64,000 bases of DNA from Nostoc sp. CHAB 5836 (GCF_020829445.1 NZ_JAIVFV010000014.1:1-64000), one strand, 5' to 3'; shown: positions 26,420 to 35,426, numbered from the stretch's first letter. Numbers and translations: made by a program. The notes: generated from the letters alone by a model not told the origin.

Positions 26420-26789
26420 TTGGTTATATCCCGGCGCGTGGCCCTTGTTCGGTCAAAGGATTTTGGATTTTAGATTTGCAATTTGGGATTGACCCTACCC
26501 ACAAAGGACGGGACATGAACCACAAAATTCTTTTAAGGGACTTCCAGTTAAAATGTCCCATCTTAGGGGCGCAAGGACTTGCGCCTCTAAAAATGTACAA
26601 ATAATTTTGGATAATTTATTTTTTGTCAGTCCAAAATCCAAAATCCAAAATCTCAAATCTCAAATTGCTGGTCAGATTTAGCTTGAGTAACAGTTGACTG
26701 TTTTTTCTCTAGAAGCTACAGTATTGACTCCGGCTTTTTTCGTTCCTTACAAGCTGCCACAAATACATCCTCTAGCGATCGCCAGATAA
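26420..26789. other. Intergenic region with inverted ATTTTGG heptamer arrays
   Basis: GGATTTTGGATTTTAGATTT at about 26459-26480 faces TCCAAAATCCAAAATCC at about 26633-26655. Between them sits a GGGGCGCAAGGACTTGCGCC hairpin. The ORF at 26407-26604 is an artefact of these repeats. Confidence 0.6.
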
Positions 26790-27281
26790 CTAGGCAGGAA
26801 TAACTTGAACAACTAGTGCGCGTTTATCCAGGGACTGGATTTTACCTACTTGACTGAGATCGTTTGCAATTCGGTCTAGCAGTTCTCCCGCTTTGTCACG
26901 ATATTGATGTTCTCGGCCTCGTAAACGAATGGCAAACTTGACAGAATCGCCTTTACTCAACCACTGACCTGCTTGTTCGATACGTAAATTGTAATCAGCC
27001 AAACCCACGTTTAGACCGAACCGAACTTCCTTTACCGTGGGTCTAGCACTCTGGCTCTGACGTTTTTTCTTTTGATACTGAAGCTTCCCATAGTTGAGAA
27101 TCTTCGCGATTGGAGCATCTTTGCCTTGAGAGACTACAACTAAGTCCAGCTCTAAACTTTCAGCTAGCTGTAGCGCCTCATTAGTGTCGATCAGACCACG
27201 ATTGTTATTTTCATGGTCAATCAAGAAGACGCTAGGTGACTTGATTTGTGAATTAATCAGTTGCTTTTGGATTGCGATAAT
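26790..27281 (-). CDS. infC: Translation initiation factor IF-3, divergent paralogue, apparent AUU start
   Basis: The protein aligns with IF-3 over its whole length: an N-terminal domain (INSQIKSPSVFLIDHENNN, RGLIDTNEALQLAESLELDLVVVS), a linker (ILNYGKLQYQKKKRQ) and a C-terminal ribosome-binding domain (VKEVRFGLNVGLADYNLRI, VKFAIRLRGREHQ). The frame extends upstream of the first ATG/GTG/TTG-type codon (TTG 27224) through conserved IF-3 sequence to a TAG at 27291-27293. The only well-placed initiator is ATT 27279-27281, six bases after AGGAG. IF-3 in E. coli also uses AUU for autoregulation. Its sequence differs from the canonical cyanobacterial infC product as I recall it, so a second IF-3 gene probably exists elsewhere. 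Confidence 0.88.
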   Translation of the reverse strand: MIAIQKQLINSQIKSPSVFLIDHENNNRGLIDTNEALQLAESLELDLVVVSQGKDAPIAKILNYGKLQYQKKKRQSQSARPTVKEVRFGLNVGLADYNLRIEQAGQWLSKGDSVKFAIRLRGREHQYRDKAGELLDRIANDLSQVGKIQSLDKRALVVQVIPA

Positions 27282-27292
27282 GAATTTCTCCT
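27279..27292 (-). promoter_or_regulatory. Ribosome binding site and AUU start of infC
   Basis: AGGAG at 27288-27292 (minus strand), a six-base spacer, then ATT. No ATG, GTG or TTG follows until codon 20, which lies inside the conserved N-terminal domain. Confidence 0.7.
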
Positions 27293-27518
27293 ATTTGTTC
27301 AATACTTTGCTTTAAAAGCAGGTAATGCCAATTTAACACAACACTGAATCGGAGCAACTTTCGCGACACAATAGACTGCAATCTGTTATAATGGGGTATT
27401 GCGGCATTCGCTCTCAGTCTTTGCGCTACTGCCCATCCAGCCTTTCAATGCTTTTTTATCCGTCCGCCTCAGACTGACGCCGCCATTGGCGACAGGCCGA
27501 TGTTATTTTTGGAGTCTT

Positions 27519-28862
27519 ATGTCTTTTTCTACTCTCGGCTTGTCCAATGAAATTATCCGTGCCGTTACCGAGCGAGGGTACACCGAACCCACGCCAATTC
27601 AGTTACAAGCGATTCCTGCCGTCTTGTCGGGAAGCGATTTGCTAGCTGGGGCACAAACGGGCACTGGCAAGACCGCTAGTTTTACCCTGCCACTCCTCCA
27701 TCGGTTGTCGTCCGACAAGAGCAAAGGTACATTTAATGGATACCCGCCAATCCGGGCACTGGTTCTTACCCCAACTCGCGAACTCGCCGCACAAGTGGAA
27801 GAAAGCGTGCGTGAATATGGCAAGTACCTGAAGTTAAACTCAATGGTGATGTTTGGCGGAGTCAGTATTAATCTGCAAAAACAGCGTTTGAAGGGGCGAG
27901 TGGATATCCTGGTCGCGACTCCAGGGCGACTGCTAGACCACGTACATCAGGGTACACTGAACTTGTCGCATATTGAGGTTTTGGTGCTAGATGAAGCAGA
28001 TCGGATGCTGGACATGGGCTTTATTAATGATATTCGCCGCATCCTCTCACTTCTCCCCAAACAGCGACAGAATTTGCTATTTTTCGCGACTTTCTCCGAC
28101 AAAATTAAGGCACTAGCCGCCGGATTGCTCAATCACCCGACGATGATTGAGGTAGCACGCCGCAACGTTACCGCCGACACGATCGCACAGAAAGTTTATC
28201 AGGTAGACCGTGACAAGAAACGCCAATTACTTGCTCACCTGATTCGGCGAGATAATTGGTATCAAGTTCTAGTGTTCACTCGCACTAAGTATGGCGCTGA
28301 CCGTTTGGTTAAGCAGTTAGCCGAAGACCGCATTCAAGCACTGGCAATCCACGGTAATAAGAGTCAGCCGGTGCGTACCAACGCTCTGGCAAAGTTTAAG
28401 AATGGCAGCTTACAGGTATTAGTGGCGACGGATATCGCTGCTAGGGGTCTTGATATCAGCGAACTGCCCCATGTAGTTAACTTCGATCTGCCCAATGTGC
28501 CGGAGGATTATGTGCATCGCATTGGTCGTACCGGTCGCGCTGGCGCGTCAGGTGAAGCCGTATCGCTGGTGTGCGTCGATGAATACCCTCTTTTGAAAGA
28601 TATTGAAAAACTGATTGAACAGCGCTTGGTGAGGGAAGTGGTTGCTGGCTTTGGCCCCAACCCCGATATTGAGCCAGAAGCAATCCCAAATGGACAGCAA
28701 CACAGACCCAAACCCGAAGGTGACAAGCGTCCGGCTCGGACTCCTAAACCTTTACCACGGGCATCAGCAAAACGTAAGCTAGCGCCACCGGCGGCCACCA
28801 ATGGCGATAAACCTGGCGCTCGTTCGTTTGCGTCGCGCCGTTCTGCTAAACGCGATCGCTAA
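27519..28862 (+). CDS. DEAD-box RNA helicase, RhlE-like
   Basis: A 447-residue helicase, ATG 27519 with GGAG eight bases upstream; the longer frame from 27399 has no support. Motifs: Q motif ([14 protein letters not shown], 20-33), Walker A AQTGTGKT (45-52), PTRELA, DEAD ([13 protein letters not shown]), motif III reading FAT instead of the usual [14 protein letters not shown] and [10 protein letters not shown]. The C-terminus is basic and Pro/Ala-rich, as in RhlE. It is divergent from infC; a TATAAT box at 27387-27392 leaves a leader of about 120 nt, as is common for cold-regulated cyanobacterial helicases (inference). Confidence 0.93.
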   Translation: MSFSTLGLSNEIIRAVTERGYTEPTPIQLQAIPAVLSGSDLLAGAQTGTGKTASFTLPLLHRLSSDKSKGTFNGYPPIRALVLTPTRELAAQVEESVREYGKYLKLNSMVMFGGVSINLQKQRLKGRVDILVATPGRLLDHVHQGTLNLSHIEVLVLDEADRMLDMGFINDIRRILSLLPKQRQNLLFFATFSDKIKALAAGLLNHPTMIEVARRNVTADTIAQKVYQVDRDKKRQLLAHLIRRDNWYQVLVFTRTKYGADRLVKQLAEDRIQALAIHGNKSQPVRTNALAKFKNGSLQVLVATDIAARGLDISELPHVVNFDLPNVPEDYVHRIGRTGRAGASGEAVSLVCVDEYPLLKDIEKLIEQRLVREVVAGFGPNPDIEPEAIPNGQQHRPKPEGDKRPARTPKPLPRASAKRKLAPPAATNGDKPGARSFASRRSAKRDR

Positions 28863-29336
28863 TCTTTGTGAGGTTTTCAACTGGAAAACCTCTCTTTTAA
28901 GGGACTTCAAACAAATAAATTACCCTACAATTGGTCAATAAATTCCTCTTTAAGCTCTATACTCCGTGTCCTCTGCGCCTCCGTGGTGAAATAAATTACT
29001 TTTTAACCGCAGAGGCACAGAGAGCGCAGAGAGAAAAACAGAGATTTGATGCGTAAGTCCTAATGAGAATGAAATAGCCCTGCCCAACAAATGCCCGTTG
29101 TAGGTTGGGTTGAGGAACGAAACCCAACCTACGCAAATTTATTTTTACGGCTTAACCCAACCGTATTGTGTCTCTTGTGGGTAAAAAAGTCCTTGTATTT
29201 CGAGGTAGGTAAAAACCCCACCCCGAAGTGTCTGCCTTAATTCAATTACGAATTACGTTAGCGTAGCGGTAGCGACGCAGGAGCATCATTACGAATTATT
29301 TGTCAGTCCCTAACCTGAATTGTCAGGAGTGCGAGG
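28863..29336. other. Repeat-filled intergenic region
   Basis: Holds single ends of three MITE families: GCGTAAGTCCTA (about 29051), GAATGAAATAGCCCT (about 29067) and ACCTGAATTGTCAG (about 29313), plus the GTAGGTTGGGTTGAGGAACG repeat (29099). No gene seen. Confidence 0.6.
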
Positions 29337-31274
29337 CTACAACAACTCTGTGATGGGAAATAACCGTTGTCGGTCTATTTGTTGCAGCTTGATTTTTTCA
29401 GCATAGAAAGCTTGATAATATGATTGATACCGCTCTGGTTCAGTTTCTGGATCAGTTTGTTGCCATAGTTCCAAAAAGTGACGATAGCGTTTTTCAAGCA
29501 TCACCAAATCCATGCAAGCGATCGCAGCTTGAACTACTTGCGGAGTCCGAAGTATTTCTTTTTGAGTTTTTTCATCCACATGAAATAAATGGGAAATTAA
29601 CCCCATCTCGCTACCAAATTCTAAGAACTGGTCTTGCAAACGGGAAATTAAATTTGGTTGAGACGCGAGATTTTTTGTTTCTCCATCACTTGATAAAATT
29701 TCTAAAATCTGTTGCCATAAAAATCGGTGGTGGGAAAGGCTAAATTGCAAATCTCGCTCCTCTAGTTCGTCAATAATCCCTTGACGCTGTTGGGGACAAT
29801 GCAAGTAAATCTTTAGTAATAAGGCCTCTGCGTGTTCTAAAAGGCTGCGTTCTGTGGGGAGTGGAGAAACTTTGCTACTTCCCCATGCTTTTCGGGCTGA
29901 CACGGGCTTAGAGTATGTAGCCGGAGGGGGAGCAATTTGAGTTAACAGATTTTCGACTCGTAGGGGTATAAGTCTGGTATCTCCCAAGCTGAGTATTTCT
30001 GCACAGTAAGAAACGTAATAGTTGCGTGTATCGCTGTTAGCTATATTTTTAAGTAATTTGACTATCTGCTGAGTTACTTGCTGAAAATCAGTCGCCTGTT
30101 TTAAGTCGCGGTCTTGAATAATTTGCTGAATCTGCCAGTCTAGCCAAAGTGGGGCATTTTTTAGCAGTTCTCTATAATCTTCTCTTGTATGGCTATGCAA
30201 GTATTCATCAGCATCTTTACCATCGGGTAAATTGAGAATCTTTAGCTGAACTTCGCCCTTGTATGCAAGTTCGGCAATTTCACCGATCGCCCGAACAGAA
30301 GCATTAGTTCCGGCTTTATCAGCATCAAAGTTGAGTATTAATTGCTTCGATTCGGTGTAGCGTAATATTAGCCGCACTTGTTCTAAGTTTAAGGCTGTAC
30401 CGAGGGAGGCGACGGCGTTATTAATACCAACGGCGTGGAGAGCGATCGCATCAAAATATCCCTCTACCACCACCGCTTGATCCAGTTGGGAAATCCCAGA
30501 TGCAGCTTGATCCAGGGCAAATAATGTTTTACCTTTACTAAAAAGTTCGGTTTCTGGTGAATTCAGATATTTAGGCTGCTCATCAGTCAGAGTTCTACCA
30601 CCAAAGGCAATGACGCGCCCTTGGACATCGCGGATGGGAATCATCAAGCGATCGCGGAATACATCATAATAACCGCCTCCTTCCTTGCGTGGCTTAATCA
30701 TCCCCGCTTTTTCTAGTATCTGTATTGGGTAATGTTTATCTTCCACGAGATAACGATAGAGAGTTTCCCAAGCTGCGGGGGCATAACCTAAACCAAATTG
30801 CTGTATAGTTTCTTTTTGGAGTTGGCGGTTAGATTGCAAATATTCAATTGCTTTTTGCCCTTGCGATTGTAGTAAGGCGTGTTGATAAAACTGGGCGGAT
30901 GTTGCCAGAACTTCATATAATTGCTCACGCAAAGATAGCTGACGCTGTAATTCTTGGCGTTGTTGGGGTAAGAGAGTTTGCACCGGTACTTGGTAACGTC
31001 GTGCTAAATCCAGTACCACCTCAGCAAAAGAGCGCTTTCCCAACTCCATCACAAATTTAATGGCATTTCCCCCAGCTTGACAGCCGAAGCAATAGTACAT
31101 TTGCTTGGCCTGGCTGACGGTAAAACTGGGAGATTTCTCATCGTGGAAGGGGCACAAACCGACGAAATCTTTGCCACGTTTGCGTAAAACTACGTATTCA
31201 GAGACGACATCGACAATATCAGCCCGTAATTTAACTTCCTCAATTGTGTCTGGGTGCAAGCGGGGGATTTGCAT
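29337..31274 (-). CDS. dnaG: DNA primase
   Basis: DnaG synthesises RNA primers at the replication fork. The 645-residue protein starts at ATG 31274 (MQIPRLHPDTIEEVKLRADIVDVV); six further codons upstream come from a TGACCAA heptamer tract. The CHC2 zinc finger (CPFHDEKSPSF ... YYCFGC), the catalytic core, a Toprim domain (VVVEGYFDAIAL, then LNFDADKAGTNA) and a C-terminal DnaB-binding region are present. Length is as usual in cyanobacteria. It is divergent from the tftA-like gene, with repeat copy B between. Confidence 0.97.
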   Translation of the reverse strand: MQIPRLHPDTIEEVKLRADIVDVVSEYVVLRKRGKDFVGLCPFHDEKSPSFTVSQAKQMYYCFGCQAGGNAIKFVMELGKRSFAEVVLDLARRYQVPVQTLLPQQRQELQRQLSLREQLYEVLATSAQFYQHALLQSQGQKAIEYLQSNRQLQKETIQQFGLGYAPAAWETLYRYLVEDKHYPIQILEKAGMIKPRKEGGGYYDVFRDRLMIPIRDVQGRVIAFGGRTLTDEQPKYLNSPETELFSKGKTLFALDQAASGISQLDQAVVVEGYFDAIALHAVGINNAVASLGTALNLEQVRLILRYTESKQLILNFDADKAGTNASVRAIGEIAELAYKGEVQLKILNLPDGKDADEYLHSHTREDYRELLKNAPLWLDWQIQQIIQDRDLKQATDFQQVTQQIVKLLKNIANSDTRNYYVSYCAEILSLGDTRLIPLRVENLLTQIAPPPATYSKPVSARKAWGSSKVSPLPTERSLLEHAEALLLKIYLHCPQQRQGIIDELEERDLQFSLSHHRFLWQQILEILSSDGETKNLASQPNLISRLQDQFLEFGSEMGLISHLFHVDEKTQKEILRTPQVVQAAIACMDLVMLEKRYRHFLELWQQTDPETEPERYQSYYQAFYAEKIKLQQIDRQRLFPITELL

Positions 31275-31329
31275 GGCTTTGTCATTGGTCATTGGTCATT
31301 GGTCATCGGTCATGAACTTTGGAGAAATA
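31275..31329. repeat. TGACCAA heptamer tract at the dnaG start
   Basis: Short heptamer run immediately upstream of the dnaG ATG; it adds a spurious MTNDKA to the frame. Confidence 0.75.
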
Positions 31330-31429
31330 CCAAAGGACAAATGACAAAAGACTTCTGATAGCTATTATATTCTTGTTACTAGAGCAAGAATGAGATAGGA
31401 ATCCGATTTGATTTGTGAAAAAAACTCAG

Positions 31430-31625
31430 TAAGTACATTGGTGTGAAAAAATCAAGTATGTTACGAAACGTAAAGAAGCTTAAAACCCTTACTAATAACC
31501 AATACAACTCTTGGAGAGGCTGCGCCAACGACTTTGCTCAGTACAAGTGACCAATGACAAATGACAAATGACAAATGACCAATGACAGCCTTAGCCAGTT
31601 AGCTCTAATTGCGCCGACCTACTTA
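31430..31625 (+). repeat. TAAGTA leader element, copy B (before tftA-like gene)
   Basis: Runs TAAGTACATTGGTGTG to CCTACTTA and ends 44 bp before the ATG at 31670. The middle carries a longer variable part (a GAGAGGCTGCGCCAACG insert plus TGACAAA heptamers), giving 196 bp. The outer parts are almost identical to copies A and C. Confidence 0.85.
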
Positions 31626-31669
31626 TATACAATTGCTTACACTTAATTTTACCCAAGGAAATACTGGAA

Positions 31670-33022
31670 ATGGGGCGTATTTTTATATCAGCAGCTCATG
31701 GAGGCAAAGAAACGAGAGGAATCGATCCAGGTGCGATCGCAGGTGGTACAACTGAAGCTAAAGAAATGATTCTGCTGCGAGATTTGATTGTCACGGAACT
31801 GAGGGCACGGAATTTGGAAATTTTGGCAGTCCCTGATGACTTAAGCGCCGCCCAAACTATCACTTGGATCAATTCCCGTAGCCGCCGGGGTGATATCGCC
31901 CTAGAAATTGAATCTGATGCGGCTAACAGCCCTTCTGTGCGTGGGGCTAGCGTCTTCTACATTGCGAATAATAGCGATCGCAAGAGCAATGCTGAACAGT
32001 TGCTAATCGGATTGTTGCGCCGCGTACCCCAATTACCGAATCGTGGAGTCAAGCCAGATACAGATAGTGGATTGGGTAGTTTAGCATTCTGTCGGCGAAC
32101 AACGCTTCCAGCTTTGGTGATGCAAGTGGGGTTTCTTAGCAATCCCGAAGATCGGGCTTTGTTGCAAAGTCGTCGCCGTGATTTTGCTTTGGGAATTGTG
32201 GATGGATTAGTAACTTGGAGTCGTGTGATTGACCCCACTCCTGGAACTGGGACCGAAGCAAATTATCCGGCAATTAAGATTAATATTAATGGGCAAAATT
32301 ACTCAGAGCAAGGGGTTTTAGTTAATGGTAATGCTTACATCCCCATTGATTTAGTAGACCGTCTGCGCATTGACCTTTCAAAAGCGGCTAATGTGAATCG
32401 GATTACCTATCGGAAAGTAGTTTATGTCAAAGCGATCGAACTGCGAGATTTTAATGTTGCAGTCACTTGGGATGCTGCAACTCGGACTGTCAGCTTGCGA
32501 TCGAATTTGGTGGTTTGCCCTGGTCAATTTGACCGGCTAATGTCCAATGGTAATACTTCCGAAGTCCAGTTACAATTATTTTTGAGAAACAATAATGAAA
32601 ATGCTTTAGTAAGCTTTCCTGATATCCCAAAACTTTATCGGGAAGAAGCAGGGATAGAAGGAGTTAACTATGATATTGCCTTTTGCCAAATGTGTGTTGA
32701 AACCGGATTTTTACGGTTTGGTGGTGATATTAGACCTGAGCAAAATAACTTTGCCGGCTTAGGTGCGATCGGTGGTGGTTCGGAAGCTGCATCTTTTGCA
32801 AGTGCCAGAATTGGAGTGAGGGCGCACGTCCAACATTTGAAAGCTTACGCCAGTTTAGAACCTTTGGTACAAGAAGTAGTAGATCCCAGATTTCGCTTTG
32901 TGACGCGGGGAATTGCGCCATTAATTGATCAGCTATCAGGGCGGTGGTCAGCAGATTTGGATTATGGTACGAAGATTTCAGCAATGCTCAAAAGATTATA
33001 TGAATCAGCAGGACTTCTTTGA
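31670..33022 (+). CDS. tftA: TftA-like hormogonium wall protein (amidase-like domain plus stalk and glucosaminidase-like domain)
   Basis: A 450-residue protein with AAGGAAATACTGGAA before the ATG. Residues 1-185 form an N-acetylmuramoyl-L-alanine amidase (Amidase_3) domain (ISAAHGGKETRGIDPGA; MQVGFLSNPEDRALL). The second zinc site, normally a histidine after the hydrophobic strand, reads ALEIESDAAN, so catalysis is doubtful. Residues about 197-275 are a copper-amine-oxidase-type stalk (GVLVNGNAYIPIDLVDRL), and about 290-450 a glucosaminidase/lysozyme-like domain (FCQMCVETGFLRFGGDIRPEQNNFAG). This order matches the Nostoc protein described as shaping tapered hormogonium ends; the name is given on that resemblance. 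No signal peptide is evident. Confidence 0.75.
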   Translation: MGRIFISAAHGGKETRGIDPGAIAGGTTEAKEMILLRDLIVTELRARNLEILAVPDDLSAAQTITWINSRSRRGDIALEIESDAANSPSVRGASVFYIANNSDRKSNAEQLLIGLLRRVPQLPNRGVKPDTDSGLGSLAFCRRTTLPALVMQVGFLSNPEDRALLQSRRRDFALGIVDGLVTWSRVIDPTPGTGTEANYPAIKININGQNYSEQGVLVNGNAYIPIDLVDRLRIDLSKAANVNRITYRKVVYVKAIELRDFNVAVTWDAATRTVSLRSNLVVCPGQFDRLMSNGNTSEVQLQLFLRNNNENALVSFPDIPKLYREEAGIEGVNYDIAFCQMCVETGFLRFGGDIRPEQNNFAGLGAIGGGSEAASFASARIGVRAHVQHLKAYASLEPLVQEVVDPRFRFVTRGIAPLIDQLSGRWSADLDYGTKISAMLKRLYESAGLL

Positions 33023-33349
33023 GCATTGAGTAACTTGTTCTAGCAATTTTTAGGGTGTTAACTCAATTCCGTGGGTTTAACAAAGTTTAGGGGTTTAATT
33101 CCTAGCCTTTGAAGGGCAGCACGTTTTGTGTCGAGCTAAGTTACCAAATTAGGACTTAGGCAAGTGTCACAAAAAATAAAAGCTTTTAGTTTGTAGTAAG
33201 GGCTACCCTACGGGAACGCTCCGCGAACAGCCCTGATGAAAGAGGACTAAAGTCCTCACTACAAACTCCAAATAATATGCCAGTTGCGTAAGTCCTACAA
33301 ATAAAATGAAACCAGCATATAAAAAGCCTGTCTATCGGGGGGCTGTTCT
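33023..33349. other. Intergenic region with one MITE and a possible gene relic
   Basis: Besides the MITE at 33150-33297, the minus strand around 33060-33130 reads LDTKRAALQRLGIKPLNF... to a stop, preceded by an in-frame TAG. It looks like a short coding relic but has no start. Confidence 0.35.
33150..33297. repeat. TAGGACTTACGCAA-family MITE, copy 3
   Basis: 148 bp, flanked by the exact 5-bp direct repeat CAAAT (33145-33149 and 33298-33302). Compared with copy 1 it carries a roughly 25-bp CCCTACGGGAACGCTCCGCG insertion in its central hairpin. Confidence 0.88.
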
Positions 33350-34438
33350 ATGACGGAAACGAACAGTGAGAAACAACTGTCAAAAATAGTCTTGGAAGGC
33401 TTCAAGTCTATCGCCAAATGTGACCTTGATATTTCCAAACTAAACGTTTTGATTGGCGCTAACGGGGCGGGAAAATCCAATTTTATTGGCTTTTTCCGCA
33501 TGGTTCAGCAGTTGCTTGAGCAGAACCTGCAAGTATTTGTCAGTCGCCAGGGTGGCCCTGATGCATTACTGCACTTTGGGCGCAAAACAACAGAGCAACT
33601 GGAGTTTCAGTTATACTTCGGCAATAATGGATACTTCGCCACATTAGAGCCAACCCAAGATAATCGTCTGATGTTCGCTTCGGAGTCCTTCTGGTGGAAT
33701 GTGAGGGGTGAGTATGAAATAGGGAGGGGGCATTTCGAGACAAAGGCTCTCACTGGCACACGTACTGGAATTGACAAGTACGTTTTACCTGCTGTGCAGC
33801 AGTGGCGGGTGTACCATTTTCATGACACCAGTGACAGTGCCTATATAAAACAGCCGCATGGTATCAATGACAACTCTTATCTGCGTCCTGATGCCCGTAA
33901 TCTTGCCTCTTTCTTGTATCTGTTGCAAAACACCTACTCGTCATCCTATCAAAAAATTGTCAAAACCATCCAGCTTGTTGCGCCGTTCTTTAAGAATTTT
34001 CGCTTGCGTCCTTCCCCGCAAAACAAGGAAGTTATTGAGTTGGAATGGTTAGAGCGAGGGCACGATATTCCGTTCAAGGCGCATATACTTTCGGATGGAA
34101 CGCTGCGTTTCATCTGTCTGGCAACGGTTTTTCTGCAACCAGAAGAACTGCAACCTGAGACAATTCTGGTAGATGAGCCAGAACTGGGTCTCCATCCGTA
34201 TGCCATCACTGTTCTGGCTTCCTTGATACGTAGTACAAAAAAACAGGTGATTATTTCAACGCAGTCTGTGGAACTGCTCAACGAATTTAACGCAAAGGAT
34301 GTGATTGTTGTAGACCGCGATCAGGGTAAATCCTCCCTTCATCGGCTGAATCAGCACGATCTGGAGGAATGGCTTAAAGACTATAGTCTGGGTGATCTTT
34401 GGAAAAAGAACCTTCTAGGCGGAAGACCGTCACGATGA
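33350..34438 (+). CDS. ABC-type (AAA_21/OLD-like) ATPase of a two-gene module
   Basis: A 362-residue soluble ATPase of the AAA_15/AAA_21 group. ITKLVLEGFKSI-type start (LSKIVLEGFKSIAKCDLDIS), Walker A GANGAGKS (about 37-44), a central insertion without clear coiled coil, signature-like HILSDGTLRFICLA, Walker B ILVDEPELGLHP and a switch region (VIISTQSVELLNEF). This arrangement is that of OLD-family and PARIS AriA-type ATPases. The stop overlaps the next gene's start as ATGA, so the two are translationally coupled. Activity as an anti-phage sensor is inference from architecture. Confidence 0.88.
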   Translation: MTETNSEKQLSKIVLEGFKSIAKCDLDISKLNVLIGANGAGKSNFIGFFRMVQQLLEQNLQVFVSRQGGPDALLHFGRKTTEQLEFQLYFGNNGYFATLEPTQDNRLMFASESFWWNVRGEYEIGRGHFETKALTGTRTGIDKYVLPAVQQWRVYHFHDTSDSAYIKQPHGINDNSYLRPDARNLASFLYLLQNTYSSSYQKIVKTIQLVAPFFKNFRLRPSPQNKEVIELEWLERGHDIPFKAHILSDGTLRFICLATVFLQPEELQPETILVDEPELGLHPYAITVLASLIRSTKKQVIISTQSVELLNEFNAKDVIVVDRDQGKSSLHRLNQHDLEEWLKDYSLGDLWKKNLLGGRPSR

Positions 34439-35088
34439 TTCGAGTCCATATTTTCGTTGAAGGGCAAACCGAGGAAACATTCGTGCGGGAATTGCTGTAT
34501 GAGTATTTTCAGGAGAAAAACATCTACCTCAACCCCATTTTGGTAAAAACCAGTTCAACGGGGAAGGGCGGTGTGGTGAGTTATGCCAAAATCAAGCCAC
34601 AATTACAGCGCAAGTGCCTTGAAGATAAAACGGCGTTCGTCAGCACAATATTTGATCTGTATGCCCTGCCCACTGATTTTCCAGGAAGCAGTTCCCTGCC
34701 AAAAACCAGTGACCTGTTCCAGAAGGCTGAATACCTTGAACAGGAAATGGGTAAGGATATCGGGCACAAGAATTTTATCCCGAATTTGCTGGTTTACGAA
34801 TTTGAAGGACTTCTGTATAGTCAGCCACAAGCATTTGCTGCGTGGTTCGATGCAAGTGTGGTCAGTATTTTACAAGCAGAACGCAACGCTTTTGCTTCAC
34901 CTGAGCATATTAACGATAATCCACTAACAGCACCATCAAAACGCATTGGCAATTGTTGCAATGGATACGATAAACCACTGCATGGTGCGCTGCTTGCCAT
35001 TGATATTGGTTTGGATACGATACGTCAAGAGTGTCAACATTTTAATCAGTGGTTGCTGCGGCTGGAAAGTATAGTTCCAGTGATCTGA
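34435..35088 (+). CDS. DUF4276 (Toprim-like/RloB-like) partner protein
   Basis: A 217-residue protein starting at ATG 34435 inside the ATPase stop codon. HIFVEGQTEETFVRELL (4-20) and STIFDLYALPTDFPG (about 65-79) are the glutamate and DxD-like motifs of DUF4276, a Toprim-fold family related to OLD and RloB proteins. A conserved VYEFEGLLYS (about 122-131) follows. It probably supplies the nuclease or effector function to the ATPase encoded upstream. No further defence gene is adjacent, so the two probably form a complete module. Confidence 0.85.
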   Translation: MIRVHIFVEGQTEETFVRELLYEYFQEKNIYLNPILVKTSSTGKGGVVSYAKIKPQLQRKCLEDKTAFVSTIFDLYALPTDFPGSSSLPKTSDLFQKAEYLEQEMGKDIGHKNFIPNLLVYEFEGLLYSQPQAFAAWFDASVVSILQAERNAFASPEHINDNPLTAPSKRIGNCCNGYDKPLHGALLAIDIGLDTIRQECQHFNQWLLRLESIVPVI

Positions 35089-35127
35089 GCTTACAAACAC
35101 ATAGCATGTTCTAGTGAGCCTGACTAA

Positions 35128-35310
35128 TCAAACTAGCTTATTCCCTTGGAGTTGCTGGATCAGTGTGCGGCATCTCCTCCCAGCTTCTACTGCCTGTTTC
35201 ATTAATTCCCTTCCCTGAGCAAAGTTCCGGACTGCAAAGGCACGGTTAGCTTCCTTGCTTAAAGAAGCTGCTTGGCTTGATTCAAGTCTGATTTGGGATT
35301 CTATATCCAT
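35128..35310 (-). CDS. Small helical protein of unknown function
   Basis: A 60-residue ORF (MDIESQIRLESSQAASLSK...) predicted helical. GAGGAAGAG lies 6-14 bases before the ATG, overlapping the end of another small ORF (35316-35426), so the two look like a small operon. I do not recognise it. Confidence 0.5.
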   Translation of the reverse strand: MDIESQIRLESSQAASLSKEANRAFAVRNFAQGRELMKQAVEAGRRCRTLIQQLQGNKLV

Positions 35311-35315
35311 CGCTG

Positions 35316-35426
35316 TTACTCTTCCTCATGCTCTGCGATTACGGTTTCCATGTTCTCTGCGACCTGATAGAGAATTTCTGCTTGGCTGGTAAGCAAACTA
35401 GCATCATTATGCTTTATTTGCGTCAC
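35316..35426 (-). CDS. Possible 36-residue protein upstream of the 60-residue ORF
   Basis: GTG at 35426 opens MTQIKHNDASLLTSQAEILY..., ending EHEEE at TAA 35316-35318. Amino-acid composition is protein-like (helical, acidic tail), and its end carries the ribosome binding site of the next ORF five bases before that start. No family recognised. Confidence 0.35.
   Translation of the reverse strand: MTQIKHNDASLLTSQAEILYQVAENMETVIAEHEEE

Noticed and set aside
26407-26604. 65-codon ORF after tetR
   Set aside because: Overlaps the tetR end and is made of ATTTTGG heptamers and a hairpin repeat.
33060-33135. Short coding-like minus-strand stretch upstream of the ATPase module
   Set aside because: It has an in-frame TAG and no start; too short to call even as a pseudogene, so only noted in the intergenic entry.
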